Of a stretch of DNA of 64,000 nucleotides, positions 18,022-27,723 are shown piece by piece (the first letter of the stretch is position 1; every line of letters starts with the position of its first letter). This stretch comes from Pseudescherichia vulneris NBRC 102420 (GTDB taxonomy: Bacteria > Pseudomonadota > Gammaproteobacteria > Enterobacterales > Enterobacteriaceae). The position numbers and the translations under genes are program-made. The notes below the pieces were generated by a model. It was not told the origin of the DNA, did not search any database, and worked only from the letters and a program-made list of their open reading frames with translations. The stretch covers positions 124,001 to 188,000 of the forward strand of contig NZ_BBMZ01000009.1 in the NCBI RefSeq assembly GCF_000759795.1. The letters run 5' to 3'.

Positions 18022-18046
18022 ATTAATGATTATTATTCTCATTCTC
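18022..18046. promoter_or_regulatory. Overlapping Fur boxes upstream of yncE
   Basis: Two 19-bp windows shifted by six bases (18022-18040 and 18028-18046) each match the Fur consensus GATAATGATAATCATTATC at 14 of 19 positions. This is the hexamer-array pattern of iron-repressed promoters. yncE starts 34 nt downstream; E. coli yncE is known to be Fur-repressed. Confidence 0.7.
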
Positions 18047-18079
18047 AACACGCGAATGTGTTAATCAAAGGGAGTCGTC

Positions 18080-19141
18080 ATGTTTTTACGTCAATTAAGC
18101 TCGCCGCGCCTGCGTGGTTCTCTGTTCCTCGGTTCACTGCTGCTGGCGGGGACATTTAACGCTAGCGCGGCGGAGGAGATGCTGCGTAAACCGGTGGGTA
18201 AGGGCGCATACGAAATGGCGTTCAGCCAGCAGGAGAATGCCCTGTGGGTCGCCACGACCCAGAGCCGCAAGATGGATAAGGGAGGCGTGATCTACCGTCT
18301 CGACCCTGTAACGCTGGATATCACCCAGGCCATCCACAACGATCTCAAGCCGTTTGGTGCGACTATCAACAATCAAACCCAGACGCTGTGGTTCGGTAAC
18401 ACCACCAATAGCGCGGTGACTGCCGTTGACGCCAAAACGGGCGAGGTAAAAGGCCGCCTGGTACTGGACGATCGCCAGCGTTCCGAAACGGTGCGCCCAT
18501 TGCAGCCACGTGAGCTGGCGGTGGATGAAACCACCAATACCGTTTATATCACCGGCATCGGTAAGGAGAGCGTGATCTGGGCCGTCGATGGCGAAACGCT
18601 GAAGCTGAAAAACACGATCGCCGATACGGGCACCTTTAGCACCGGGCTGGCTATCGATGCGGCGGCAAAACGCCTCTATACCACTAACGGCGACGGCGAG
18701 CTGATTACTATCGATACCAGCAGCAATAAAATCCTCTCCCGTCAGAAGGTCCTCGACGATGGTAAAGAGCATTTCTATCTCAACCTGAGCCTCGACACTG
18801 CTGGACAGCGGGCGTTTATTACCGACTCAAAGCAGGCGGAGGTGCTGGTGGTCAATCTGCGCGATGGCAAGGTGCTGGCGAAGGTTGCTGCCCCGGAGTC
18901 GCTGGCCGTGCTGTTTAACCCGGCCCGCAACGAAGCCTACGTTACCCACCGCAAGGCGGGCAAGGTGAGCGTTATCGATGCGAAAAGCTATAAGGTGGTG
19001 AAGAGCTTTGATACGCCGACCTACCCGAACAGCCTGGCGCTCTCTGCCGATGGTAAAACGCTCTACGTGAGCGTGAAGCAGGCCTCAACCCGCGAGAAAG
19101 AGGCGACCGATCCGGATGATGTGATCCGTATTGCGCTGTAA
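18080..19141 (+). CDS. yncE: Periplasmic YncE-family beta-propeller protein
   Basis: A 353-residue secreted seven-bladed propeller, homologue of E. coli YncE, an iron-repressed protein reported to bind DNA. A signal peptide (hydrophobic GSLFLGSLLLAGTF, cut after NASA) precedes repeated blades marked by VWVATTQSRKMDKGGVIYRL, TLWFGNTTNSAVTAVDAKTG and LYTTNGDGELITIDT. GGGAG precedes the ATG. It is divergent from pqqU with Fur boxes between; its link to PQQ or iron uptake is unproven. Confidence 0.93.
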   Translation: MFLRQLSSPRLRGSLFLGSLLLAGTFNASAAEEMLRKPVGKGAYEMAFSQQENALWVATTQSRKMDKGGVIYRLDPVTLDITQAIHNDLKPFGATINNQTQTLWFGNTTNSAVTAVDAKTGEVKGRLVLDDRQRSETVRPLQPRELAVDETTNTVYITGIGKESVIWAVDGETLKLKNTIADTGTFSTGLAIDAAAKRLYTTNGDGELITIDTSSNKILSRQKVLDDGKEHFYLNLSLDTAGQRAFITDSKQAEVLVVNLRDGKVLAKVAAPESLAVLFNPARNEAYVTHRKAGKVSVIDAKSYKVVKSFDTPTYPNSLALSADGKTLYVSVKQASTREKEATDPDDVIRIAL

Positions 19142-19153
19142 GAGTGAATAAAA

Positions 19154-19179
19154 AATGCCCGACAGGATTGCCGGGCATT
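19154..19179. terminator. Bidirectional terminator between yncE and ansP
   Basis: AATGCCCG / CGGGCATT arms with A-runs before and a TTTA tract after serve the converging yncE and ansP transcripts. Confidence 0.75.
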
Positions 19180-19204
19180 GTTTAAAAACGTTCTTTAGAA
19201 GGAC

Positions 19205-20701
19205 TTAGCTGGAGGTCTTCTCAACCAGCACGGCGCTTTCCGCCGTCTCTTCCACATGCACTGGCGCGGCGCTGTGGATCTCCTGCACCCGCTTACGCAC
19301 GCCATACCAGCCTACGACCAGCAGGACCGCAATCACCGGAATCGAGGCGATGGTATAGGTTCCGTTGGGATAGTCGAACGCCATCAGCACCAGCACGCTC
19401 AGCAGGAACAGCAGCGTCAGCCAGGAGGTGACCGGCGCGCCCGGCAGCTTGAAGCTGACGTCAGCGGTTTTGCCCTCTTTAATGGCCTTACGCAGGCGCA
19501 TCTGGCACACCACGATAAACGCCCACGAGGCGATGATGCCCAGCGCGGCCACGTTCAGCACGATCTCAAACACGCTGGCCGGAACCAGATAGTTCAGCAC
19601 CACGCCGAAGACGTAAATTGCCAGCGTTGCCAGGATGCCCGCGTAGGGAACATGCTGCTTGCTCATTTTGGACATGAACTTCGGAGCAGAGCCGCCCATC
19701 GACATGGAGCGCAGAATACGGCCCGTGGAGTAGAGGCCCGAGTTCAGGCTGGAGAGCGCGGCGGTCAGCACCACCATGTTCATCACGTCGCCAATGTAAG
19801 GCACGCCCAGCTTGCTGAAGAAGGTCACGAACGGGCTCTGCCCAGCCTGATAGGCGTTCCACGGCAGCAGCAGCACCAGCAGGACCACGGAGCCCACATA
19901 GAACAGGCCGATACGCCAGATCACGCTGTTAATGGCTTTCGGTACCATGGTCTGCGGATCTTTACATTCGCCCGCCGCCGTACCCACCAGTTCGATAGAG
20001 GCGAAGGCGAAGACTACGCCCTGGACCAGCACCAGCGCAGGCAGCAGGCCGTGCGGGAAGAAGCCGCCGTTATCGGTAATCAGGTGGAAACCGGTGGTGC
20101 CGCCGTCCAGCGGTTTGCCGGTGCCGAGGAAGATAGTCCCCACGACCAGGAAAACCACGATGGCCAGCACCTTCACCAGCGCAAACCAGAACTCCATTTC
20201 GGCGAACCACTTCACGCCGATCATGTTCATGGTGCCGACGATAGCCAGTGCGCCAAGGGCGAAGACCCACTGCGGCACGTCACCAAACGCGCCCCAGTAG
20301 TGCATATAGAGCGCAACGGCGGTGATATCCACGATGCCGGTCATCGCCCAGTTGATGAAGTACATCCAGCCGGCAACGAACGCCGCTTTCTCACCCAGGA
20401 ACTCACGGGCGTAGGAGACGAAGCTGCCGCTGGAGGGGCGGTGCAGTACCAGCTCGCCAAGCGCGCGGAGAATAAAGAAAGAGAAGATGCCACAAACCAG
20501 ATAGACGATGGCGAGCGAAGGGCCTGCCATCTGCAGGCGTGCGCCCGCGCCGAGAAATAACCCTGTACCAATCGCACCGCCGATAGCAATCATCTGCACC
20601 TGACGGTTACCCATCGCTTGCTTGTACCCCTCTTCGTGCGAGTTAAGCCAGCGGCGTTTTGCAGCCTGATGCTCTGCTGCGCTGTTGTTGCTGTTTTTCA
20701 T
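19205..20701 (-). CDS. ansP: L-asparagine permease
   Basis: A 498-residue amino acid/proton symporter of the APC (AAT) family with 12 predicted helices, matching E. coli AnsP in size and position next to yncE. Signature text: GNRQVQMIAIGGAIGTGLFL at the first helix, GPSLAIVYLVCGIFSFFILR, HRPSSGSFVSYAREFLGEKA, and FASIELVGTAAGECKDP. Cytoplasmic N- and C-terminal tails of about 35 residues. It transcribes toward yncE and ends at the shared terminator. Confidence 0.94.
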   Translation of the reverse strand: MKNSNNSAAEHQAAKRRWLNSHEEGYKQAMGNRQVQMIAIGGAIGTGLFLGAGARLQMAGPSLAIVYLVCGIFSFFILRALGELVLHRPSSGSFVSYAREFLGEKAAFVAGWMYFINWAMTGIVDITAVALYMHYWGAFGDVPQWVFALGALAIVGTMNMIGVKWFAEMEFWFALVKVLAIVVFLVVGTIFLGTGKPLDGGTTGFHLITDNGGFFPHGLLPALVLVQGVVFAFASIELVGTAAGECKDPQTMVPKAINSVIWRIGLFYVGSVVLLVLLLPWNAYQAGQSPFVTFFSKLGVPYIGDVMNMVVLTAALSSLNSGLYSTGRILRSMSMGGSAPKFMSKMSKQHVPYAGILATLAIYVFGVVLNYLVPASVFEIVLNVAALGIIASWAFIVVCQMRLRKAIKEGKTADVSFKLPGAPVTSWLTLLFLLSVLVLMAFDYPNGTYTIASIPVIAVLLVVGWYGVRKRVQEIHSAAPVHVEETAESAVLVEKTSS

Positions 20702-21086
20702 TGCGTTACCTGTTGACCTGTCTGAATCATCGAGGATGTTTTCATCCGGCCAGGGCGAAACAAACGTTTGCTCTGGCGAATAAATATGCTGTCTTTCCCG
20801 CTATTTTGCGCATAGATAAGACGAAACATGGCGCAGCATCCTACCTGCAATTGATAAGCGACGCAAAAGATACCCAGCGAAAATTGAGCGCTGTCGCGTG
20901 AATTTGTGTGGTCGGATGAGGGGCAATGTCGATACGATTCAGCCGCTGGAAAAGGGTTCAGTTAGAGAGGAGGCACGAGAGCCGCGACTTAGCCACTTTT
21001 TAGCTAATTAAATGTAAATTAATTGTTTCACAGCTGTTTCCTGACCTCTTACTAATAGGGACATGTTTCCTCATCTGAGCGTACGC
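20702..21086. promoter_or_regulatory. Divergent control region of ansP and the flavin-monooxygenase operon
   Basis: No gene. It must carry the ansP promoter and that of the operon starting at 21087. An AT-rich interrupted palindrome (AATTAAATGTAAATTAATT, 21006-21024) lies about 60 nt upstream of the operon start and could be a regulator site. A TACTAAT hexamer-like element lies at 21050-21056. No activator gene is encoded next to the operon. Confidence 0.35.
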
Positions 21087-22121
21087 ATGTCATATCGAAT
21101 TAGTCTGCTGGATAAAAGCCCCATCGCCGACGGCGAAACGGCCACGGAGGCGCTGGCCCGCACCCTGCACCTGGCGCAGCTGGCCGAGGCGTGGGGCTAT
21201 CACCGCTTCTGGATCGCTGAACATCACAACACCCCGCAGCTGGCCAGCCCATCACCGGAGCTGGTGATTGCGTGGATCGTCGGCCAGACCCGGCGTATCC
21301 GCGTCGGCTCCGGCGGCGTCATGCTGCAACACTACAGTCCCTACAAGGTCGCGGAAAACTTTAACCTTCTCGCTACGCTGGCACCGGGACGTATCGATCT
21401 TGGCGTCGGCAAAGCGCCCGGCGGCCTGCCGCTCTCCACCCGCGCGCTCCAGCAGGGGCTGGATCAGGAACGCGCCGGCACCTTTGCCGACAAACTGGCG
21501 CAGCTCGACAACTGGCTTTCGCTCTCCGTGAACGATCGCCAGCAGGAGAGCCTGCTGGCAACGCCGGTGCCACCTCACCGCGCCGACGGCTTTCTCCTCG
21601 GGGCGAGCGTCGAGAGCGCCCGCCTGGCCGCCACCCTCGACTGGAACTTTGTCTTTGCTGCTCACCTGAACGGCGATAAAGCCCTGCTGCGCGACGTGCT
21701 CACGGCCTGGCAGGCTCATAGCCAGCGCAGCACGCTGGTGGCGGTGCAGGCGATTGTGGCCGACAGCGATGCTGAAGCACAGGCGCTGGCCCAGGAGATT
21801 GAGCTGTGGGGCGTGGAGCTGGAGAACGGTCAGCGCGTGACGGTCGCTAGCCAGGAGCAGGCCCAGGCGTTTGCCCGTCAGGCGGGCAGCCCGGCGAAGC
21901 AGATTGCTCGCCGTGAATCTTCGGCGCTGGTGGGCACGGCGCAGACGGTGCTGGCCGGGCTGAACGCGCTGCACCATGCATGGGGCATTGACGAATTTAT
22001 TATCGACACGCCGATTACCGGCGGCGCGGCGCGAATTAACTCCCTGCGCCTGCTGGCGGAGGCGTGGTCGCAGGAGAAGCACGTGACGGAGGAGGCAGAA
22101 TGCAGTTTGCACAACAGCTGA
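21087..22121 (+). CDS. LLM-class flavin-dependent oxidoreductase (MsnO8-like)
   Basis: First gene of a seven-gene operon. A luciferase-like monooxygenase of about 344 residues beginning MSYRISLLDKSPI. Typical are the FWIAEHHNTPQLASPSPELV flavin-site segment, RRIRVGSGGVMLQHYSPYKV and LGVGKAPGGLP. Such enzymes use reduced FMN and oxygen to hydroxylate or cleave C-S or C-N bonds. The start at 21087 matches the family N-terminus; an in-frame ATG at 21063 would add eight residues and neither has a strong ribosome-binding site. The next gene starts inside its 3' end. Substrate unknown; an S-substituted cysteine is inferred from context. Confidence 0.87.
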   Translation: MSYRISLLDKSPIADGETATEALARTLHLAQLAEAWGYHRFWIAEHHNTPQLASPSPELVIAWIVGQTRRIRVGSGGVMLQHYSPYKVAENFNLLATLAPGRIDLGVGKAPGGLPLSTRALQQGLDQERAGTFADKLAQLDNWLSLSVNDRQQESLLATPVPPHRADGFLLGASVESARLAATLDWNFVFAAHLNGDKALLRDVLTAWQAHSQRSTLVAVQAIVADSDAEAQALAQEIELWGVELENGQRVTVASQEQAQAFARQAGSPAKQIARRESSALVGTAQTVLAGLNALHHAWGIDEFIIDTPITGGAARINSLRLLAEAWSQEKHVTEEAECSLHNS

Positions 22122-23215
22122 TTGAGTGGCGACGCGAGCTTCATCAGTATCCGGAGCTGTCGTTGCAGGAGTTTGAGACAACGCGGCGGATCCGCCAGTG
22201 GCTGGAAAACGCCGGGCTACGGCTGTTGCCTTACGATCTGCCCACCGGCGTGGTGGTAGAGATCGGCAGCGGCGAAAAGATTATTGCATTGCGCGGTGAT
22301 ATTGATGCTCTGCCTATCGACGAGGCCAGCGGCGTGCCGTTTAGCTCGAAAAACGCCGGGATCATGCATGCCTGCGGCCATGACGTGCACACCAGCGTGA
22401 TGCTTGGCACGGCGCTGCTGCTCAAGGAGAACGAGCACCGGCTGGCGGGCAGGGTGCGCATCCTGTTCCAGCCCGCCGAAGAGAACTTTGGCGGCGCGAA
22501 ACGGTTGATTAAGGCAGGCGTCCTGAATGGCGTCAGCGCGATCTTCGGCATGCATAACGAACCTGGCCTGCCGGTGGGCGTCTTTGCTACACGCGGCGGC
22601 CCGTTCTACGCCAACGTCGATCGCTTTGTCATTGGCGTTAAGGGCAAGGGGGCACATGCTGCCCGCCCGCATGAGGGCAACGACGCCATCCTGCTGGCAA
22701 GCCAGCTCGTCAACGCTTTGCAGAGCGTTGCCAGCCGCAACGTTAACACCCTTGATTCGGTGGTGCTCAGCGTGACGCGGATCGCCGGAGGCAATACCTG
22801 GAACGTGCTGCCGGAGACGGTCGAGCTGGAGGGCACCCTGCGCACCCACGACGTTGCGGTTCAGCAGCAGGTGAAGAGGCGCGTAAACGAAATTGCCGCC
22901 GGGCTGGGTCAGGCGTTTGGGGCGGAGATTAGCGTTAGCTGGTACGACGGTCCGACGGCGCTGGTTAACGATGAGCATTGGGCCGCCTTCGCCCGTGACG
23001 TCGCTGACTGGCACGGGTATGAGACGCAGCACGCCGGGCTGCATATGGGCGGGGAGGATTTTGCCGTCTACCTGCAACATATTCCCGGTGCGTTTGTCAG
23101 CATCGGCAGCGCCAGCGAGTTTGGCCTGCATCACCCGGCGTTTAACCCCAACGAAGCATTGCTTGAAGGCGCGGCGCGCTACTTTGCGCTGCTGGCTGAA
23201 AAAGCGTTACTGTAA
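22100..23215 (+). CDS. M20-family amidohydrolase (N-acyl-amino acid deacylase)
   Basis: A 371-residue metallo-amidohydrolase of the M20D/HipO branch. Metal-binding motifs are visible: LRGDIDALPI, MHACGHDVHTSVML, QPAEENFGG and the C-terminal HHPAFNPNE; the dimerisation/lid part carries KGKGAHAARPHEGNDAI. Family members remove acetyl or other acyl groups from amino acids, as YxeP does in Bacillus. The ATG at 22100 follows GGAGGAGGCAGA and overlaps the first monooxygenase gene by 22 nt; an upstream frame opening at 22064 lacks this. In the proposed pathway it would deacetylate the product after side-chain oxidation. Confidence 0.9.
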   Translation: MQFAQQLIEWRRELHQYPELSLQEFETTRRIRQWLENAGLRLLPYDLPTGVVVEIGSGEKIIALRGDIDALPIDEASGVPFSSKNAGIMHACGHDVHTSVMLGTALLLKENEHRLAGRVRILFQPAEENFGGAKRLIKAGVLNGVSAIFGMHNEPGLPVGVFATRGGPFYANVDRFVIGVKGKGAHAARPHEGNDAILLASQLVNALQSVASRNVNTLDSVVLSVTRIAGGNTWNVLPETVELEGTLRTHDVAVQQQVKRRVNEIAAGLGQAFGAEISVSWYDGPTALVNDEHWAAFARDVADWHGYETQHAGLHMGGEDFAVYLQHIPGAFVSIGSASEFGLHHPAFNPNEALLEGAARYFALLAEKALL

Positions 23216-23232
23216 CCCTAAGAGGATAACTT

Positions 23233-24546
23233 ATGGCGACTACACGACAGTTACGGCTGGGCACGATTTTGCAGGGCGCATCGGGAAATATGTCTGCCTG
23301 GCGTCATCCGGCCGCCGTGGCCGATGCCAGCATCAACTTTGAATTTGTCAAAGAGACCGCCCGTAAAGCTGAACAGGGGAAGCTGGATTTTCTGTTTGTG
23401 GCCGACGGCCTGTACATCAATGAGAAATCGATTCCGCATTTCTTGAACCGCTTCGAGCCGCTGACCGTACTCTCTGCGCTGGCCAGCCTGACCACCCATC
23501 TTGGGCTGGTGGGGACGCTCTCTACCTCCTACAGCGAGCCCTTTACCGTCGCGCGCCAGTTTGCCAGTCTCGATCACCTCAGCAATGGCCGGGCAGGGTG
23601 GAACGTGGTGACCTCGCCGCTGGAAGGCTCGGCGAAAAACTTCTCCCGTGACAAGCACCCGGAACACGCCCTGCGCTACCGCATTGCCGATGAGTACCTG
23701 GACGTAGTGAAAGGGCTGTGGGACTCCTGGGAAGAGGACGCCTTTGTGCGTAACAAAGAGAGCGGGCAGTTTTTCGAACCGCAGAAGCTGCATACGCTCA
23801 ACCACAGCGGGGCGTTTTTCCAGGTGGCCGGGCCGCTCAATATTGGTCGTACGCCGCAGCATCGCCCCATTATTTTCCAGGCCGGAGCCTCAGACGATGG
23901 CAAAAAGCTCGCTGCCCGCCACGCCGACGCCATTTTTACCCACCATGACACTCTGGAGGAGGCCAAAGCCTTCTATCGCGACGTCAAGCAGCAACTGGAG
24001 GCTCATCATCGCCAGGCTGAGGATCTCAAGATATTCCAGGGGGTGAGTATTATCGTTGGGGACAATGACGCCGACGTCGAGGCGCAGTACCAGACCACCG
24101 CCGCGCTGGTGTCGATAAACGATGCTCTGAACTACCTTGGTCGCTACTTTGAGCACCATGATTTTGGCCAGTATCCTCTCGACGAGCCTTTCCCGGACGT
24201 GGGCGATTTAGGCCAGAACAGCTTTCGCAGCACTACCGATGAGATCAAGCGTAATGCCCGGGAGCGGAATCTGACCCTGCGCCAGGTAGCGCTGGAGAGC
24301 GCCTCGCCGCGGCCACGCTTTGCCGGCACCCCGGAGCAGGTGGCCGACGGTCTCCAGTACTGGTTTGAGGAGCGGGCCGCCGACGGATTTATCATCCAGG
24401 GCGGTACGCCGGAGAGCTTTGCCCACGTTGTGGATCGGGTAGTGCCCATCCTTCAGGCGCGGGGCCTGTTCCGTACCGACTATCCCGGCACTACGCTGCG
24501 CGAGACGCTGGGTTTATCCGTTCCTGATAATCAATTTATAAAATAA
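23233..24546 (+). CDS. NtaA/SnaA/DszA-type FMN-dependent monooxygenase
   Basis: A 437-residue second luciferase-like monooxygenase, of the larger NtaA/DszA/YxeK type and distinct from the first. It begins [19 protein letters not shown]. It carries [11 protein letters not shown], the [17 protein letters not shown] segment that lines the flavin site, [20 protein letters not shown] and [19 protein letters not shown]. Such enzymes form two-component systems with a flavin reductase, which is not encoded here. The ATG follows AGAGGATAACTT. Position between the deacylase and importer genes suggests it attacks the imported, acetylated compound. Confidence 0.9.
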   Translation: MATTRQLRLGTILQGASGNMSAWRHPAAVADASINFEFVKETARKAEQGKLDFLFVADGLYINEKSIPHFLNRFEPLTVLSALASLTTHLGLVGTLSTSYSEPFTVARQFASLDHLSNGRAGWNVVTSPLEGSAKNFSRDKHPEHALRYRIADEYLDVVKGLWDSWEEDAFVRNKESGQFFEPQKLHTLNHSGAFFQVAGPLNIGRTPQHRPIIFQAGASDDGKKLAARHADAIFTHHDTLEEAKAFYRDVKQQLEAHHRQAEDLKIFQGVSIIVGDNDADVEAQYQTTAALVSINDALNYLGRYFEHHDFGQYPLDEPFPDVGDLGQNSFRSTTDEIKRNARERNLTLRQVALESASPRPRFAGTPEQVADGLQYWFEERAADGFIIQGGTPESFAHVVDRVVPILQARGLFRTDYPGTTLRETLGLSVPDNQFIK

Positions 24547-24568
24547 TAATGTAATAAGGGAATACGCT

Positions 24569-25501
24569 ATGCAGAAATCAACGCTACTTCTGGCTATTTC
24601 ACTCGCCATTACGCCGCTGGCGTGGGCTGACAGCGTTACCATTAACGGCACCGGCGTGAGTCTTGAGGCCAACAAAGCGCCGATTCATACTGCCAAAAAT
24701 GCTCAGGCGGTGGCGGAGCTGCCTCAGGGCTACCGCTTCGCCCAGCCGGGCAAGTTTACCGTGGCGGTGGCCGCGTTGAACTCTCCTCCGCTGACGGTCT
24801 TCTCCGATGACAATAAAACGCTGTTGGGCAGCGAGGTGGATATTGCCCGACTGGTGGCGGACAGCCTTGGCCTTGAGCTCAACGTCGTGCCGACCTCGTG
24901 GGAGGATTGGCCCCTGGGCGTCTCGTCCGGCAAGTATGACGCCGCCATCAGCAATATTACCGTCACCAAAGAGCGTAAAGCGAAGTTCGACTTTGCCACC
25001 TACCGCAAAGATTCGCTGGGCTTCTACGTAAAGTCGACCAGCCCGATCAAATCCATTGAGAAAGCCGACGATATTGCCGGGCTGCGGATCATTGTGGGAT
25101 CGGGAACCAACCAGGAGGCGATCCTGCTGGCGTGGGACAAGGCCAACCAGCAGAAAGGGCTGAAGCCGTTCACGCCGGTCTATACCAAGGATGATGCAGC
25201 CCAAACGCTGGCGATCCAGTCCGGCCGTGCCGACGCCTTTTTCGGGCCGAACGTGATTGGGGCGTGGAAGGCTGCGCTAACGAACAAGACTAAGCTGGTG
25301 GGAAGCGTTGACGGCGGCTGGCCAAAGGCGGCGCACATTGCGGTAACGCTGAAAAAGGGCAGTGGGCTGGTGGCGCCGGTGCAGACCGCGCTTAACGGTG
25401 CGATCAAAAGCGGTGACTACGACAAGGTGCTGGCCCGCTGGGGTGAAGGGGTGGAGCGCATCTCCACCTCGGAGATCAACCCGGAAGGCCTGGGTGACTA
25501 A
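24569..25501 (+). CDS. Amino-acid-type ABC transporter substrate-binding protein
   Basis: A 310-residue periplasmic family-3 solute-binding protein. The signal peptide ends at LAWA. The mature protein has an unusual N-terminal extension of about 45 residues before the usual core (GKFTVAVAALNSPPLTVFSD). The core carries LLGSEVDIARLVADSLG, SGKYDAAISNITVTKERKAK and GLRIIVGSGTNQE, characteristic of polar amino acid binders such as FliY and YxeM. It works with the permease and ATPase encoded 0.5 to 1.4 kb downstream. Confidence 0.92.
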   Translation: MQKSTLLLAISLAITPLAWADSVTINGTGVSLEANKAPIHTAKNAQAVAELPQGYRFAQPGKFTVAVAALNSPPLTVFSDDNKTLLGSEVDIARLVADSLGLELNVVPTSWEDWPLGVSSGKYDAAISNITVTKERKAKFDFATYRKDSLGFYVKSTSPIKSIEKADDIAGLRIIVGSGTNQEAILLAWDKANQQKGLKPFTPVYTKDDAAQTLAIQSGRADAFFGPNVIGAWKAALTNKTKLVGSVDGGWPKAAHIAVTLKKGSGLVAPVQTALNGAIKSGDYDKVLARWGEGVERISTSEINPEGLGD

Positions 25502-25511
25502 GGAGAGAGCC

Positions 25512-26018
25512 ATGCGCGAACGTTTTCGTGATGTCCCGATGGATGCCCCCGAGCTGCAACCGATTATCGAGGGACTGTTTGGCGAATACGCCGCCCGCTA
25601 CGGGGACTACTTCTCCAAAGACGCGGAGGTAGAGCTGAACGAGTGGTATCTCCCACCCCAGGGACTGTTTTTAGTTCTTGAGCGGGACGGGGAGATTATT
25701 GCCACCGGGGCCTACAAGCCGCTCGATGAGCAGACGGCAGAGATCAAGCGTATCTGGACCCAGCGCACCCTGCGTCAGCAGGGGCTGGCCGGGCGCATGA
25801 TGCAGGCCCTGGAGCAGCGGGCCTCTCTTGCTGGCTATCGGCGGATCTTCCTCACCACCGGCTTTCGTCAGCCGGAGGCGGTCAAGCTCTACCTGAGCCT
25901 GGGGTATGAAGCCCACTTCGATCTGCACCGCGATCCGGAGGAGTACAGCCTGCCGCCCTATGACGGACGGCTGCGTTTTAGCAAAACGCTGGACGTTGCT
26001 CTGCGCCATTCAGCCTGA
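25512..26018 (+). CDS. GNAT-family N-acetyltransferase of the importer operon
   Basis: A 168-residue acetyltransferase starting MRERFRDVPMDAPELQP, with AGGAGAGAGCC before the ATG. Acetyl-CoA motif A is TAEIKRIWTQRTLRQQGLAG, followed by RRIFLTTGFRQPEAVKLYLS, the usual amino-acid-type GNAT end. It sits between the binding-protein and permease genes, 10 and 9 nt apart, so it is part of one transcript. Paired with the M20 deacylase it suggests protection of an amino group by acetylation during degradation, as YxeL and YxeP do in Bacillus. Confidence 0.88.
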   Translation: MRERFRDVPMDAPELQPIIEGLFGEYAARYGDYFSKDAEVELNEWYLPPQGLFLVLERDGEIIATGAYKPLDEQTAEIKRIWTQRTLRQQGLAGRMMQALEQRASLAGYRRIFLTTGFRQPEAVKLYLSLGYEAHFDLHRDPEEYSLPPYDGRLRFSKTLDVALRHSA

Positions 26019-26027
26019 GGAAAAAAG

Positions 26028-26957
26028 ATGACCACACCTGAAACCATTAAAGTGATCCCCGCCCGCTATCCGCTGCGCACCGCAGGCGCGTTTGTCGCGC
26101 TGTTTGTGCTAGCGATAGTGGTCCAGTCCGTTGCCTTTAATCCGCGTTGGGAGTGGCACGTGTTTGCCCGCTGGTTCTTCGATCCGGCGATCCTTTATGG
26201 CGTAGGCCAGACGCTGCTGCTGACCCTGCTGGGAACGGTGCTCAGCGTGATTATCGGTGGCCTGCTGGCGCTGGCGCGTCTGTCGTCTTCCTGGCTGCTG
26301 AGCAGCCTCGCCTGGGGGTACATCTGGCTTTTTCGCTCCCTGCCGCTGATTGTGGTGCTGATTATTCTCTACAACTTCTCCTATCTCTACGACACGCTGA
26401 CCATCGGTATTCCTTTCACCGCCATTAGCTGGGGGCAGTTTGAGACCATCAACGTGCTTGGGCAGTTTTCAACGGCGGTGGTAGGGCTGACGCTGGTTCA
26501 GAGTGCCTACACCGCTGAGATTATTCGCGGCGGTTTTTTAGGGGTCGATCATGGTCAGTACGAGGCTGCCGCCGCCCTCGGCCTACCGGCGTGGCGGCGC
26601 ACCCTGCGCATTATTCTGCCCCAGGCGCTGCGCACCATTCTGCCGTCGGGTTTTAATGAGATCATCAGCCTCGCCAAGGGAACGGCGATGGTTTACGTGC
26701 TGGCGATGCCGGAGCTGTTCTACACCATTCAGATGATCTACAACCGCACTCAGGAGGTGATACCCCTCCTGATGGTTGGGGCGGTATGGTATCTGGCGAT
26801 CACCAGCGTGCTGTCGATCATTCAGCACCTTGTAGAACGCGCCCTGGCCCGCAGCGAGCGCCGTTCGGCCATTAATGCCGCGCCGCGTGTTTCCCGCGTA
26901 TCTTCCCCTGCAACCCCTGTTAACGCTCAGGAGCCTGTCCATGCCCCTCTCTCATAA
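26028..26957 (+). CDS. Amino-acid-type ABC transporter permease
   Basis: A 309-residue inner-membrane protein of the His/Glu/Gln/Arg permease family. A cytoplasmic N-terminus and an extra first helix (TAGAFVALFVLAIVVQSV) precede the conserved domain: YGVGQTLLLTLLGTVLSVI, FRSLPLIVVLIILYNFSY and the EAA loop EAAAALGLPAWRRTLRIILP. The C-terminal tail is long and polar, and its final codons overlap the ATPase gene by 17 nt. A single permease gene implies a homodimer. Confidence 0.92.
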   Translation: MTTPETIKVIPARYPLRTAGAFVALFVLAIVVQSVAFNPRWEWHVFARWFFDPAILYGVGQTLLLTLLGTVLSVIIGGLLALARLSSSWLLSSLAWGYIWLFRSLPLIVVLIILYNFSYLYDTLTIGIPFTAISWGQFETINVLGQFSTAVVGLTLVQSAYTAEIIRGGFLGVDHGQYEAAAALGLPAWRRTLRIILPQALRTILPSGFNEIISLAKGTAMVYVLAMPELFYTIQMIYNRTQEVIPLLMVGAVWYLAITSVLSIIQHLVERALARSERRSAINAAPRVSRVSSPATPVNAQEPVHAPLS

Positions 26958-27714
26958 TGGTCACATCTCAATTACCGGCGTCAGCAAATACTTTGGTCGC
27001 CACAAGGCGCTGGACGGCGTCTCGCTGGAGCTGCCCCCTGGATCGGTGACGGTGATCCTCGGCCCCTCCGGCTCGGGTAAATCGACGCTGCTGCGGGCTA
27101 TTAATCATCTGGAGCGGGTAGATGAAGGCTTTATCCAGATCGACGGAGATTACATAGGCTATCGCCGGGAAGGTGACCGGCTCTACGAACTTAAAGAGAA
27201 AGAGATCCTGCGCCAGCGCATCAACGTCGGCTACGTCTTCCAGAACTTCAATCTCTTTCCGCATCTGACGGTGCTGGAAAATCTGATTGAAGCGCCTATC
27301 GCTCACAAGCAGCTCAGCCGCAAAGCCGCCGTTGAGCGAGCGTATGAACTGCTGGACGTCGTCGGCCTGCGCAATAAGGCCGACGCCTGGTCGCGCCACC
27401 TCTCCGGCGGTCAGCAGCAGCGTATCGCCATCGCCCGCGCGCTGGCGCTGCGTCCACGGGTTATGCTGTTTGATGAACCCACCTCGGCCCTCGATCCTGA
27501 GCTGGTGGGCGAGGTGCTCGACGTCATCAAAACCCTCGCCCGTTCCGGTACTACCCTGGTGGTGGTCACCCATGAGATTGGCTTTGCCCGTGAAGTGGCG
27601 GACAAGGTGGTCTTTATGGTGGACGGGAAGATTGTCGAGCAGGGCAGCAGCGAGGCGGTGTTAAACCGTCCGCAGCATCCTCGGACTCAGCAGTTCTTAT
27701 CAAAGGTGCTTTAA
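26941..27714 (+). CDS. Amino-acid-type ABC transporter ATPase
   Basis: A 257-residue ATP-binding subunit: Walker A LGPSGSGKSTLL, Q-loop FQNFNLFPHLT, signature LSGGQQQRIAIARAL, Walker B VMLFDEPTSALDPE and switch histidine VVTHEIGFARE. The ATG at 26941 follows CAGGAG at good spacing; translation is coupled to the permease. It closes the operon begun at 21087. An insert (GDYIGYRREGDRLYELKE) of the kind seen in YxeO/TcyN-like ATPases lies after the first third. Confidence 0.93.
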   Translation: MPLSHNGHISITGVSKYFGRHKALDGVSLELPPGSVTVILGPSGSGKSTLLRAINHLERVDEGFIQIDGDYIGYRREGDRLYELKEKEILRQRINVGYVFQNFNLFPHLTVLENLIEAPIAHKQLSRKAAVERAYELLDVVGLRNKADAWSRHLSGGQQQRIAIARALALRPRVMLFDEPTSALDPELVGEVLDVIKTLARSGTTLVVVTHEIGFAREVADKVVFMVDGKIVEQGSSEAVLNRPQHPRTQQFLSKVL

Positions 27715-27723
27715 GGAGCCAGT

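Noticed and set aside
19256..20560. 434-codon plus-strand frame opposite ansP
   Set aside because: His/Gln/Arg-rich shadow of the asparagine permease; begins and ends inside it.
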